Notes: a model not told the origin generated them from the sequence alone. A DNA stretch of 64,000 nucleotides from GWE2-51-13 sp041736705 (GCA_041736705.1 JBGSTC010000019.1:1-64000); one strand, 5' to 3'. Positions 16,429 through 24,771 are shown, numbered from the stretch's first letter. Translations and numbers: made by a program.

Positions 16429-17181
16429 ATGAAGAAAATCGTACGGAACATCGGTTTGGCCGATTATCACTATGACTTGATCGAAGACGGGGACGTCGTC
16501 GCGGTCGGCGTCAGCGGAGGCAAGGACTCTTGCCTGCTTTTGCTTGCGTTGGAGGAATACCGTAAGAAATCGTTTAAAAAGTTCGGAATCGTCGGGATCC
16601 ACCTTGAAATGGGATTTGAAGGCATGGACTTTACGGAACTCGATCAATACATGGAACCCCACAAGATCCGACTCATTCATGTGGAAACCAAGATTTATGA
16701 AACGCTGAAAAAAGAAGCGAAGGATGATGGGTCCTTGAAGTGTTCGCTGTGTTCCAAATTCAAGAAAGCTCTGGTCATCCGGGAAGCGAAGAAACTGGGA
16801 TGTACGAAAGTCGCGTTCGCCCACCACGCGGAAGATGCGCTTGAGACCTTGCTGATGAATGCGATCCACGGAGGGAAACTCTCCACCTTCCTGCCGAAGA
16901 TGCACATGTCGCAGAGCGATATGACCTTCATACGACCGTTCGTCTATGTCCACGAGGATGAAATCCGCAACGAAGTCAAACGGTTGAACCTTCCCTTCGT
17001 TGCGTCGACTTGTCCGATGGACGGGCATACCCAACGACAGGAAAGCAAGCGTCTCGTCCTTGAAATCTACGATCGTTTCCCTTCCGCGAAGAAGAATCTG
17101 ATCAACGCGCTGCACAACGACGAACGGATGCAATTCTGGGTTCATGAAAATAAATCTGAAAAATTGAAACAAAAGGGTTGA
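16429..17181 (+). CDS. ttcA: TtcA-like tRNA 2-thiocytidine ATPase
   Basis: PP-loop ATPase with an iron-sulfur cluster; in the TtcA family it thiolates cytidine 32 of tRNA. The 250 residues have the PP-loop SGGKDS at 29-34 and the cysteines expected for the 4Fe-4S site: C105 and C108 (LKCSLCSK) and C195 (ASTCPMDG). I start it at ATG 16429, preceded by AGGAAG; a TTG at 16405 touches the -10 box and is unlikely. TtcA family membership is clear; the exact substrate tRNA is inferred. Confidence 0.85.
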   Translation: MKKIVRNIGLADYHYDLIEDGDVVAVGVSGGKDSCLLLLALEEYRKKSFKKFGIVGIHLEMGFEGMDFTELDQYMEPHKIRLIHVETKIYETLKKEAKDDGSLKCSLCSKFKKALVIREAKKLGCTKVAFAHHAEDALETLLMNAIHGGKLSTFLPKMHMSQSDMTFIRPFVYVHEDEIRNEVKRLNLPFVASTCPMDGHTQRQESKRLVLEIYDRFPSAKKNLINALHNDERMQFWVHENKSEKLKQKG

Positions 17182-17206
17182 CAACTCCCTTTTATTTCAT
17201 TACACT
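17172..17206 (+). promoter_or_regulatory. Combined terminator and lysine-operon promoter
   Basis: AAAAGGG (17172 onward) and CCCTTTT form a hairpin after the ttcA-like gene, followed by T-rich sequence. A consensus -35 TTGACA (17178-17183) lies within this hairpin, followed by a 17-base spacer and TACACT (17201-17206). Termination of one unit and initiation of the next thus share DNA. Confidence 0.8.
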
Positions 17207-17227
17207 AACGTCAAACAAAAGAGTATA

Positions 17228-17430
17228 TAGAGGTAGCGGTGCAAATGAGTACCTTGGAGAGCCGGCAGGCGTCGATCCAAGCGAAAGGTAATCACCGCCG
17301 AACGATCCGCATGGCAATGCAAGGTCGTGGGGTTACGCGATAAGATCCGTAACACTCCTTCAGAGATGAAGTGGCGCTATCACCCGATCTGTCCTGGACA
17401 AGACCGTGCATAGCTACATGGTCTTTTGTT
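17228..17430 (+). ncRNA. Lysine riboswitch (L box) with terminator
   Basis: The leader follows the conserved lysine aptamer blocks in order: TAGAGGTAGCGGTGC, GAGTACC, GGAGA, GCGAAAGG, CACCGCCGAA, GGTCGTGGGGTTACGCGATAA with GATCCGTAAC, and GGCGCTATC closing the core. The expression platform is a terminator with arms AAGACCGTG (17400-17408) and CATGGTCTT (17417-17425) plus a T tract, 23 bases before the binding-protein gene. Lysine binding would favour termination, so the transporter is made when lysine is scarce. Confidence 0.93.
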
Positions 17431-17452
17431 TTAATCCCAGGAGGAAACACAC

Positions 17453-18265
17453 ATGAACAGATTCTTTATCATCGCCACCTTGGTTTTACTGGTCTTGACC
17501 GGCTGCGCCGCTCCCCAGGAAACGCAAGACACCTTGACCGTCGGATTGGAATGCAACTACGCCCCGTTCAACTGGACACAGGTCCAGGATTCCGACACCG
17601 CCCTTCCCATCGACGGCGATTCCGCCAGTTTCTGCGACGGGTACGACGTATCGATCGCCCAGCATATCGCCGATGAATTGGAGTTGACCTTAATCGTCAA
17701 GAAAATCGCTTGGGAAGGCTTGATCGTCTCCCTGAACGAAGGCGACATCGATATGATCGTCGCCGGGATGACGGATACGGAAGAACGCCGCCAGGAAGTC
17801 GCCTTCTCCGCCCCCTATTACAACTCCGACCTCGTCTTGATCGTCCGCAAGGATTCCGCCTATGCGTCCGCGACCTCGCTTGCCGATTTCGCCGGCGCCA
17901 ACGTCATCGCGCAGAAATCGACCTTCCACGACACCGTCATCGAACAGATCGCCGGCGTCGTCCACGGGACGCCGCTGGATTCCTTCCCGCTTTTGGCCAA
18001 CTCGGTCCTGATGTCGGATGCGGATGCCATGGTTTCGGAATTCCCGGTCGCCAAGTCGATCGTCGCGTCCAACCCCGATCTGACCATCGTCCAGTTCGCC
18101 GCAGGGAGCGGGTTTGAAACGGATCCGCTGGACACCACCGTCTCCGTCGCCTTGCGTCAAGAAGACACGGACCTGCTTGCCCAAATCAACGAAATCCTCG
18201 CCGCGATCGACCAGGACACACGCAACGCGTGGATGGTCGCCGCCGGTGAACGTCAACCTGAATAA
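17453..18265 (+). CDS. Lysine ABC importer, substrate-binding lipoprotein
   Basis: Family 3 binding protein, 270 residues. Signal MNRFFIIATLVLLVLTGC with lipobox cysteine C18. The body has GLECNYAPFNWTQ, the GYDVSIAQHIADELE block and an AGMTDTEERRQEVAFSAPYY segment typical of polar amino acid binders. The start has a strong AGGAGG site. Placement directly behind a lysine riboswitch gives lysine as the most likely substrate; the fold alone would not. Confidence 0.9.
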   Translation: MNRFFIIATLVLLVLTGCAAPQETQDTLTVGLECNYAPFNWTQVQDSDTALPIDGDSASFCDGYDVSIAQHIADELELTLIVKKIAWEGLIVSLNEGDIDMIVAGMTDTEERRQEVAFSAPYYNSDLVLIVRKDSAYASATSLADFAGANVIAQKSTFHDTVIEQIAGVVHGTPLDSFPLLANSVLMSDADAMVSEFPVAKSIVASNPDLTIVQFAAGSGFETDPLDTTVSVALRQEDTDLLAQINEILAAIDQDTRNAWMVAAGERQPE

Positions 18266-19060
18266 ATGTTTCCGTCGTTGATTCTTACGAAACTCCCCTC
18301 CGATCTTTTCGGGGGGGCGTTATACATTTTACAGAAGTATGGTCCCCTATTTTGGGCAGGGACGAAAACCACGCTTCTGATCGCCCTGAGCGGGACGATC
18401 ATCGGTTTATTCATCGGTCTTGGGGTCGGAATCCTGCGTTCCCTCCCCGAAAGTACGATGGACAATAAATTCAAGACCTTCTTGATCCGCTTGGTCAAAC
18501 TCGTCTCGGGCATCTACGTGGAAGTCTTCCGCGGGACGCCGATGATCGTTCAGGCGATGTTTCTCTTTTACGCCCTTCGTCCGATTTTCCATTGGACGAA
18601 ACTGGTCGCCGGGATTTTCGTCGTCTCGGTCAATACCGGGGCGTATATGGCGGAAATCGTCCGGGCGGGGATCCAATCGCTGGACAAGGGTCAAAACGAA
18701 GCGGCGCGCTCCATCGGGATGAACAACTTCCAGACCATGCGCCATGTGGTTTTGCCTCAGGCGATCCGCAACGCGTTCCCAGCCATCGGGAACGAATTCG
18801 TCGTCAACATCAAGGATACGTCGGTGCTCAACGTCATCGGCGTCACGGAACTCTATTTCCAAACCACCTCCGTCGCGGGCATCACCTATCGCGTCCAGGA
18901 CACGTTCTTGGTCTCGGCCATCATCTATCTCATTTTGACCTATTCGACGACCACGATCCTGAAAATCATCGAGCGCAAGATGAACATGCCGGTTCAAAGC
19001 GGACCGTCCAGCACATCCACCGCTTTCCTGGTTTTCGGCAACAAACGGGAGGAAAGATAA
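18266..19060 (+). CDS. Lysine ABC importer, permease
   Basis: HisM-type membrane subunit, 264 residues, with an EAA loop (EAARSIGMNNFQTMRHVVLP) and the FRGTPMIVQ and NEFVVNIKDTSVL segments. The ATG directly follows the stop of the binding-protein gene (TAA-ATG), and no good ribosome binding site is visible, so translation is probably coupled. It ends 1 base before the ATPase gene. It is a paralogue of the permease at 12296-12949. Confidence 0.92.
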   Translation: MFPSLILTKLPSDLFGGALYILQKYGPLFWAGTKTTLLIALSGTIIGLFIGLGVGILRSLPESTMDNKFKTFLIRLVKLVSGIYVEVFRGTPMIVQAMFLFYALRPIFHWTKLVAGIFVVSVNTGAYMAEIVRAGIQSLDKGQNEAARSIGMNNFQTMRHVVLPQAIRNAFPAIGNEFVVNIKDTSVLNVIGVTELYFQTTSVAGITYRVQDTFLVSAIIYLILTYSTTTILKIIERKMNMPVQSGPSSTSTAFLVFGNKREER

Positions 19061-19061
19061 T

Positions 19062-19793
19062 ATGAACATCATCGAAATCGAACATCTTTCCAAGCGTTTC
19101 GACAAGCTCGAAGTATTGAAGGACATTTCCCTGACGATCCGCGAAGGCGAAGTCGTTTCCTTGATCGGGGCGAGCGGAAGCGGGAAATCCACCCTTCTGC
19201 GCTGCGTCAACCTGCTTGAGGTCTACGATCAGGGGACCATCCGCTTCGAAGGACGGGACATCCGCGAAAACATCAAGGGCATCAATGCCTATCGTACCCA
19301 CGTGGGGATGATTTTCCAATCGTTCAACCTGTTCAACCACATGAGCGTGCTTGAAAACTGCACGATCGGACAAATCCAAGTGCTCAAGCGTCCCAAAGAC
19401 GAAGCCGTGAAGTTGGCGCTCTCTTTCCTGACCAAGGTCGGGATGGAATCCTTCGCCGACGCGCCGGTCACCAAATTGTCCGGCGGACAGAAACAGAGGG
19501 TCGCGATCGCCCGTGCCTTATGCATGGAACCGCGCGTCTTATTGTTTGACGAACCGACCTCCGCCTTGGACCCCGAAATGGTCGGCGAAGTCCTGCAGGT
19601 CATTCGTAGTCTGGCGGATGAAGGACGGACGATGATCATCGTCACCCATGAAATGGATTTCGCGAAGGAAGTATCCGACCGCGTCGTCTTCATGGACCAA
19701 GGCGTCATCGTGGAAGAAGGCGATCCCGCCCTCCTCTTCACTTCCCCCAAGGTCCAGCGTACGAAAGATTTTCTCTCAAGATACCTACGATAA
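19062..19793 (+). CDS. Lysine ABC importer, ATPase
   Basis: ATPase subunit, 243 residues: Walker A GASGSGKST, signature LSGGQKQRVAIARAL, Walker B VLLFDEPTSALDPE and IIVTHEMDF. A GGGAGG site precedes the start. The stop codon lies in the stem of the terminator that closes the operon. Confidence 0.95.
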   Translation: MNIIEIEHLSKRFDKLEVLKDISLTIREGEVVSLIGASGSGKSTLLRCVNLLEVYDQGTIRFEGRDIRENIKGINAYRTHVGMIFQSFNLFNHMSVLENCTIGQIQVLKRPKDEAVKLALSFLTKVGMESFADAPVTKLSGGQKQRVAIARALCMEPRVLLFDEPTSALDPEMVGEVLQVIRSLADEGRTMIIVTHEMDFAKEVSDRVVFMDQGVIVEEGDPALLFTSPKVQRTKDFLSRYLR

Positions 19794-19813
19794 GCACGAA
19801 AGTGCTTCTTTTT
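19792..19813 (+). terminator. Rho-independent terminator of the lysine importer operon
   Basis: AAGCAC-GAAA-GTGCTT (19792-19807) followed by C and five T. It overlaps the stop codon of the ATPase gene. Confidence 0.8.
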
Positions 19814-19814
19814 A

Positions 19815-19823
19815 TGGTACGAT
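19815..19823 (+). promoter_or_regulatory. Extended -10 promoter of the radical SAM unit
   Basis: TATGGTACGAT, that is TG-N-TACGAT, directly after the terminator and about 20 bases before the ATG. No -35 element is apparent. Confidence 0.5.
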
Positions 19824-19844
19824 GAAACCGACGAAGGAGAAACC

Positions 19845-20699
19845 ATGTTCAATCGGATCTACCTAGAGCTAACCAACCATTGTAATCTGGCGTGTACGTT
19901 TTGCCCCCCGCATCGACGGAACACGCGTTTTTTGCGTCTTGATGAAATCAAATCGCGTCTGGGTGAAGTCGCCAAGCATACCCGCGACGTCTATTTCCAC
20001 GTGAAGGGCGAACCCTTGTTGAGCCCGTATCTGAAGGAAGCGTTGGATGAAGCATCATCCCAAGGACTTAATGTTCATTTGGTGACCAACGGACTACTTC
20101 TGCCGATCCATGGCGAACTCATCATAAACCATCCCTCGGTAAAAACGATCACGATCAGCCTGCATAGCTTCAGCGAACTCGATACGACGACACGCGACCA
20201 TCACTTGACTCACCTGAAATCATGGCTAGATCAAATCAACGATTCTCATCCGCACGTCCGTCTGAGGGTTTGGGACGGTTGTTCCGAGAACTATGACACC
20301 AGCCGTTCGTTGGTTAAGACATTGACCGGATATGACCTGGACGAGAAATCGCAAGTCTATTTCAGACATTCGATACGTAGGAACCTGCATATCCAAAGCG
20401 ATGTCCGCTTTGAATGGCCGACCTTAAACGATTCGGAAAAATATCCGATCGGAAGATGTAAAGCCGGACTGATGATGTTGGCGATCTTGGTCGACGGGAC
20501 GCTGACCCCCTGCTGTCTTGACGGCGACGGGATCATCTCCTTGGGGAACATCGATGAAGTTTCGATCGAGTCGATGATCACCTCAACGCGATACCGAGAC
20601 TTCATCCAGGGGATGAACGATCGGAAACCCTCCGAAGCGCTCTGTCGCGCCTGTTCCTATAAACTGCGTTTCGATGCGAAACCAAAGGGGACCGTATGA
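19845..20699 (+). CDS. Radical SAM protein with SPASM-like C-terminus, function unknown
   Basis: 284 residues. The radical SAM cluster motif is C13-x3-C17-x2-C20 (HCNLACTFC), preceded by a strand LELTN; a GEPLL motif (GGEP equivalent) is at about 55-59. The C-terminal part has five further cysteines (C205, C223, C224, C267, C270; motifs RCKAG, TPCCLDG and CRACSYK), as in SPASM proteins that hold an extra cluster. Similar 300-residue proteins are common in Bacillota, often without a known substrate. It overlaps fruK by 4 bases, and no obvious peptide substrate gene is seen except, possibly, the small gene at 21668. Confidence 0.8.
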   Translation: MFNRIYLELTNHCNLACTFCPPHRRNTRFLRLDEIKSRLGEVAKHTRDVYFHVKGEPLLSPYLKEALDEASSQGLNVHLVTNGLLLPIHGELIINHPSVKTITISLHSFSELDTTTRDHHLTHLKSWLDQINDSHPHVRLRVWDGCSENYDTSRSLVKTLTGYDLDEKSQVYFRHSIRRNLHIQSDVRFEWPTLNDSEKYPIGRCKAGLMMLAILVDGTLTPCCLDGDGIISLGNIDEVSIESMITSTRYRDFIQGMNDRKPSEALCRACSYKLRFDAKPKGTV

Positions 20700-21628
20700 T
20701 CACGACCGTCACGTTGAATCCGGCCATCGACCGGACATTGTATTTGGACCAACTTCGGCCGGGTGAAGTCAATCGAATTCAATCGGTCAATGAGACGATC
20801 GGCGGTAAAGGCATCAACGTGTCGAAAACCCTTCATTCCTTGGGTATACCGACATTGGCGTCCGGTTTGGTCGGATCACGTAATTTCGATCGTGTGGAAG
20901 GATTGTTTCGTCAATCGGGGATCGACGTTAATTTCATGCGGATCGATGCGACGACACGGACCAATACGAAGGTTGTCGACCTTCACAACCGAAGCACGAC
21001 CGATCTGAACGAACCCGGGATGAAGGTCGAAGAGACGGATGTCTCGCAATGGCTCGCCAAGTTCGACGATTTAGTAGATTCTTCCGAATACGTCGTTTTG
21101 AGCGGAAGTCTGCCCGTCGGATGCCCAAGCGATACCTATCGAGAGATCCAGAACCGATTCAAAGGTAGGGTTCGTTTCGTCCTTGACGCCGATTTACAGG
21201 CGCTGTGCGAGGGAATCAAAGCCGGACCGTATCTGATTAAACCGAATTTGAACGAACTGTGTGAGGCGTTCAACGTGACGCTGGCGGATGAGCACGAAAT
21301 TATCGCGTTCACCCGTACGCTCATCCAGACCTACGGGATCACGATCGGCTTGGTTTCGATGGACGACGACGGAGGGTTACTGATAACGAAAGAGCGTGCC
21401 TACCGGGCGGATGCATTGAAGGTCGATCTGAAAAGCACCGCCGGTGCCGGCGATGCGATGTTGGCGGGATGCCTCTATGGATTGGTGAAGGATCTTCCCT
21501 TGCATGATGTGCTGCGGGTCGCGGTAATCTGCGGATCGTTGGCTTGTTCGATCCAACGTGGCGAAACCTTCACCAGAGACGACATTCTAGCCCATTGGGA
21601 CGAGATCCAACCGACTGTGGTCGGATGA
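20696..21628 (+). CDS. fruK: 1-phosphofructokinase-type sugar kinase
   Basis: PfkB-family kinase of the FruK/LacC branch, 310 residues. It begins with the family block TVTLNPAIDRTLYLD, has ETIGGKGINVSKTL for sugar phosphate binding, VLSGSLPVG, and the catalytic loop STAGAGDAMLAG with the base Asp. FruK phosphorylates fructose 1-phosphate; LacC uses tagatose 6-phosphate, and the two cannot be separated with certainty here. No fructose PTS or fruR gene is adjacent, which is unusual. The start overlaps the radical SAM stop (ATGA). Confidence 0.85.
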   Translation: MITTVTLNPAIDRTLYLDQLRPGEVNRIQSVNETIGGKGINVSKTLHSLGIPTLASGLVGSRNFDRVEGLFRQSGIDVNFMRIDATTRTNTKVVDLHNRSTTDLNEPGMKVEETDVSQWLAKFDDLVDSSEYVVLSGSLPVGCPSDTYREIQNRFKGRVRFVLDADLQALCEGIKAGPYLIKPNLNELCEAFNVTLADEHEIIAFTRTLIQTYGITIGLVSMDDDGGLLITKERAYRADALKVDLKSTAGAGDAMLAGCLYGLVKDLPLHDVLRVAVICGSLACSIQRGETFTRDDILAHWDEIQPTVVG

Positions 21629-21667
21629 TCGAGTGAATTGAATTGAAACAAAGAAAGCGAGGGAACC

Positions 21668-21958
21668 ATGGAAAGATACACGCATAAATCCGCCGATAAC
21701 CAGCGGTTCATCCTGGATATCGACCGAATCATCCAAACCGGCGAAGGATATACCGGGGATGCGATTGACGTACTGGCGCGTTTTGAGGATTTCTACCAAG
21801 ATCTGATTACAGACCAAAAGAACATTTCGGATCAATTGGAAGTCTTAAGGATGTCGGAGAAGACGAAGACGCTGCGATATAAGGAATTATTTACGCAGAA
21901 GTTGATCAATCAAAGCTTTCTACTTCACCTGGAAAAGTACGGATTGAAAGAAGAGTAA
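21668..21958 (+). CDS. Small hypothetical protein (96 residues)
   Basis: Not recognised. It begins MERYTHKSADNQRF, is charged and probably helical (LEVLRMSEKTKTLRYKELF), has no signal peptide, membrane segment or cysteine. It is preceded by AGCGAGGG in the 39-bp gap after fruK and is followed immediately by a strong bidirectional terminator, so it is probably the third gene of the radical SAM-fruK unit. Confidence 0.7.
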   Translation: MERYTHKSADNQRFILDIDRIIQTGEGYTGDAIDVLARFEDFYQDLITDQKNISDQLEVLRMSEKTKTLRYKELFTQKLINQSFLLHLEKYGLKEE

Positions 21959-21959
21959 G

Positions 21960-21986
21960 AAAAAACCGCGGATTTCGCGGTTTTTT
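21960..21986. terminator. Bidirectional terminator between the small protein gene and rbfA
   Basis: AACCGCG (21964-21970), loop, CGCGGTT (21976-21982), flanked by an A tract on the left and a T tract on the right. It can end transcripts coming from both sides, and marks the right edge of the plus-strand block. Confidence 0.9.
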
Positions 21987-22326
21987 AGTCTTTCTTGACG
22001 TCGTTGAGAATCGTATCGATCCGCTGCCCCTGATCAAACGATGTATCCAAATGGAATGAGAGTTCAGGCGTCTTGCGCGTGGCCAGTTTCTTGCCTAACG
22101 CGGAACGCAGGAATCCTCGCGTACGATTCAAGGCTTCGAGTTGACGTTCGGGGTTCTTGGACTTATCCAAGAAGGTGACGTAGATCTTACAATAGGAATT
22201 GTCGTTGGTTAAATCGACGCCGGTCACGGTCACAAACCCGATGTTGGGGTCTTTGACCTCAAACTGGATCATCTCGGAAATTTCCTTCAGGATGATGCCG
22301 GCTAAACGTTCTTGTCGGATTGCCAT
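21985..22326 (-). CDS. rbfA: 30S ribosome-binding factor RbfA
   Basis: KH-like factor for 16S rRNA maturation and 30S assembly. The 113 residues include RLAGIILKEISEMIQFEVKDP and the YCKIYVTFLD strand. AAAGGGGGAA precedes the ATG. It is the last gene of the rimP-to-rbfA operon; truB and ribF, usually next, lie beyond the plus-strand block. ylxP, present between infB and rbfA in Bacillus, is missing. Confidence 0.93.
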   Translation of the reverse strand: MAIRQERLAGIILKEISEMIQFEVKDPNIGFVTVTGVDLTNDNSYCKIYVTFLDKSKNPERQLEALNRTRGFLRSALGKKLATRKTPELSFHLDTSFDQGQRIDTILNDVKKD

Positions 22327-22345
22327 GGAAATTCCCCCTTTCTAA

Positions 22346-24196
22346 CTAGACTTGTTTTACTTCTTGGTCTTCGTATGCTTCAATTATATCATTTTCTTTG
22401 ATGTCGTTGAAGTTTTCGATCGTCAATCCGCATTCATAGCCCGCGGCGACGTCTTTCGCATCGTTTTGGAAACGTTTCAGCGAGTTCAGCTGTCCTTCAT
22501 AGACGACGACCCCTTCACGGATCAGACGGACCTTGCAGTTACGTACGATCTTTCCGTCGGTGGCCATGCAACCGGCGATGGTGCCGATCTTGGAGACCTT
22601 GAAGGTTTGACGGACGCTGGCTTGTCCGAGGACGACTTCTTTGTAGACCGGCGCCAACATCCCTTTCATCGCCAATTCCATTTCTTCGACGGCTTTGTAG
22701 ATGATGTTATAGAGGCGGATTTCGACGCCTTCTTCTTCGGCTTTCTTACGTACGACCGCATCCGGACGGACGTTGAACCCGACGATCAGGGCCTTGGAAG
22801 CCGACGCCAACATGACGTCGGATTCGGAGATCGCCCCGGCCGTGGCACGGATGACGTTGACTTTGATGTTATGGACATCGATCTTCTCTAAGGATTGACG
22901 GACCGCTTCGGCGGATCCGGAAACGTCGGCTTTGAGGACGACCGGGATTTCCTGGACGACACCGTCGGCGATTTGCTTGGATAGATCATCCAAGGAAAGC
23001 GCGGAGGATTGTTTACGTTCAGCTTCGATCTTGGTCTGCGAGCGGCTTTCCGCGATTTCACGGGCTTTGCGTTCGTTGTCGAAGACTTTGAAGATGTCGC
23101 CTGCGACCGGGACGTCGTTGAGACCGATGATCTCGACCGGCATCGCGGGGTCGGCTTTCTTGATTTCACGTCCGCGGTCGTCGGTCATTTTACGGACCTT
23201 CCCGAAACATGCGCCGACGACGATGATATCGCCGGTATTCAAGGTACCGTTTTGCACAAGCAAGGTCGTTACCGGACCGCGTCCTTTATCCAGACGGGCT
23301 TCGATGACGGTTCCCGTCGCCATGCGCTTCGGGTTGGCTTTGAATCCTTGGACTTCGGAGACGACCAGAATCGTTTCCAAGAGTTCATGGACGCCCAAGC
23401 CTGTCTTAGCGGAACATTTGACGAAAATCGTTTCCCCGCCCCATTCTTCCGGGGTCAGGCCGAGGTCGGCCATCCCGTTCATGATCTTTTCGGTGTTGAC
23501 ACCGGGTTTATCCATTTTATTGACAGCGACGATGATCGGTACGCCCGCCGCTTTGGCATGGTCGACCGCTTCTTTGGTTTGCGGCATGACACCGTCGTCG
23601 GCGGCGACCACGATGATCGCGATGTCGGTGACTTTGGCGCCGCGGGCACGCATGGCGGTGAACGCTTCGTGTCCCGGGGTATCCAGGAAGGTCACTTTCT
23701 TGCCGTTGACGGAAACCTGGTAGGCCCCGATATGCTGGGTGATGCCTCCGAATTCCCCGTCGACGACTTTCGTTTTGCGGATCGTGTCGAGCAAGGTCGT
23801 TTTCCCGTGGTCGACGTGTCCCATGATCGTGACGATCGGAGGGCGTTCCGCCAAATTCGCTTCGAGTTCGACGGTTTCGTCTTCCAGACTATCCGGATCG
23901 ACGACGATTTCCTTGGTGGCTTCCACGTTGTAGTCCATACAGATGAGTTGGATCGTTTCCTCATCCAGACTGGTGTTGATGGTGACCATCTTGCCCAATA
24001 GGAAGAGCAGCTTGATGATATCGCTGGAGTTGCGGTTTAGCTTTTCAGCGAACTGCCCGACGGTGATGCCATCCGTATACGTGATTTTGGTGACCATGTC
24101 GACCCGCGGACGCGGCGTGAACTGCTGTGCAGGGGTACTGTGTCCTTTGTGTTGTTGGGGTCGGCGTTGATTCCCTCTTTTAACCGGTTTTTTCAT
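22346..24196 (-). CDS. infB: Translation initiation factor IF-2
   Basis: GTPase that delivers initiator tRNA and promotes subunit joining. The 616 residues have a short basic N-terminus (about 1-35), an IF2 N-domain (36-95), G1 GHVDHGKT at 126-133, DTPGHEAF, NKMDKP, then domains II-IV (C-terminal ...GYECGLTIENFNDIK). It is about 100 residues shorter than the Bacillus protein, with only one N-domain, similar to Mollicutes versions. Confidence 0.97.
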   Translation of the reverse strand: MKKPVKRGNQRRPQQHKGHSTPAQQFTPRPRVDMVTKITYTDGITVGQFAEKLNRNSSDIIKLLFLLGKMVTINTSLDEETIQLICMDYNVEATKEIVVDPDSLEDETVELEANLAERPPIVTIMGHVDHGKTTLLDTIRKTKVVDGEFGGITQHIGAYQVSVNGKKVTFLDTPGHEAFTAMRARGAKVTDIAIIVVAADDGVMPQTKEAVDHAKAAGVPIIVAVNKMDKPGVNTEKIMNGMADLGLTPEEWGGETIFVKCSAKTGLGVHELLETILVVSEVQGFKANPKRMATGTVIEARLDKGRGPVTTLLVQNGTLNTGDIIVVGACFGKVRKMTDDRGREIKKADPAMPVEIIGLNDVPVAGDIFKVFDNERKAREIAESRSQTKIEAERKQSSALSLDDLSKQIADGVVQEIPVVLKADVSGSAEAVRQSLEKIDVHNIKVNVIRATAGAISESDVMLASASKALIVGFNVRPDAVVRKKAEEEGVEIRLYNIIYKAVEEMELAMKGMLAPVYKEVVLGQASVRQTFKVSKIGTIAGCMATDGKIVRNCKVRLIREGVVVYEGQLNSLKRFQNDAKDVAAGYECGLTIENFNDIKENDIIEAYEDQEVKQV

Positions 24197-24200
24197 ACTT

Positions 24201-24503
24201 TTACCTCATTTCGATGCTGGCCGCGGCGAGTTTCGCAAACCCTTCGTCGGTGATCCCGACGGCGGCGATATGACTGAATCCGAGCGCCGAAGACAATTCG
24301 GGCATGCTCAGATGTTCATAACAGGGGATTTCATAATAACGGCACTTATCGTTGACGACTTTCTTGGTCCGCTCGGAAGCGTCGGTGGCCAGGATGACCG
24401 CGGACAACTTGCGTGTCCGGATCCCGTCCATCATCTTACTTCCGACCAAGACGAAACCGGCGCGCTTCGCCAAGCCCAGCGTGTTGGCGACTTTACTTGC
24501 CAT
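24201..24503 (-). CDS. L7Ae-family ribosomal-like protein YlxQ
   Basis: RNA-binding L7Ae/L30e fold, 100 residues from ATG 24503 (MASKVANTLGLAKRAGFVLVG). An in-frame start farther upstream would lie inside ylxR; GGAG is 8 bases before this ATG. Contains SAVILATDASERTKKVV. L7Ae proteins bind kink-turns; the RNA target of YlxQ is not established. It overlaps ylxR by 11 bases and ends 4 bp before infB. Confidence 0.88.
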   Translation of the reverse strand: MASKVANTLGLAKRAGFVLVGSKMMDGIRTRKLSAVILATDASERTKKVVNDKCRYYEIPCYEHLSMPELSSALGFSHIAAVGITDEGFAKLAAASIEMR

Positions 24504-24753
24504 CCACAAGGCTCCTGAGTTCATCGTAGATTTCTTGAGGGATCTCGCATTCCAAGGCGCGTGCCAGCGCCCCTTTTTTCTTCGCGATTTCAATGGCTTC
24601 GGGCGTTTTCGCCAAATAGGCGCCGCGTCCGTTGCTACGTCCGGTCAAATCGACTTTGACCAAACCCTCGGGGGTCCGTACGATCCGGACCAATTCTTTC
24701 TTCGGCAACTGCGTCATGGTCGCGACGCAGCGGCGCATCGGGATCTTCTTCAT
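24493..24753 (-). CDS. rnpM: RnpM/YlxR-family RNA-binding protein
   Basis: 86 residues from ATG 24753 (MKKIPMRRCVATMTQLPKKEL), with the family GRGAYL motif (GRSNGRGAYLAKT). GGGAGG at 7 bases favours this ATG over a GTG two codons upstream. YlxR, recently named RnpM, binds RNase P RNA and modulates its activity in Bacillus. It sits between nusA and ylxQ as in most Bacillota. Confidence 0.9.
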   Translation of the reverse strand: MKKIPMRRCVATMTQLPKKELVRIVRTPEGLVKVDLTGRSNGRGAYLAKTPEAIEIAKKKGALARALECEIPQEIYDELRSLVDGK

Positions 24754-24771
24754 GACCACACCTCCCTTTCG

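Noticed and set aside
19845..20699. Radical SAM gene as part of a lysine-related pathway.
   Set aside because: It follows a terminator and has its own promoter-like -10, so co-regulation with the lysine importer is unlikely; no lysine aminomutase motif was seen.
22352..24001. Long plus-strand open frames opposite infB.
   Set aside because: They are antisense to a clearly conserved gene, have no recognisable motif, and arise from the codon bias of infB.
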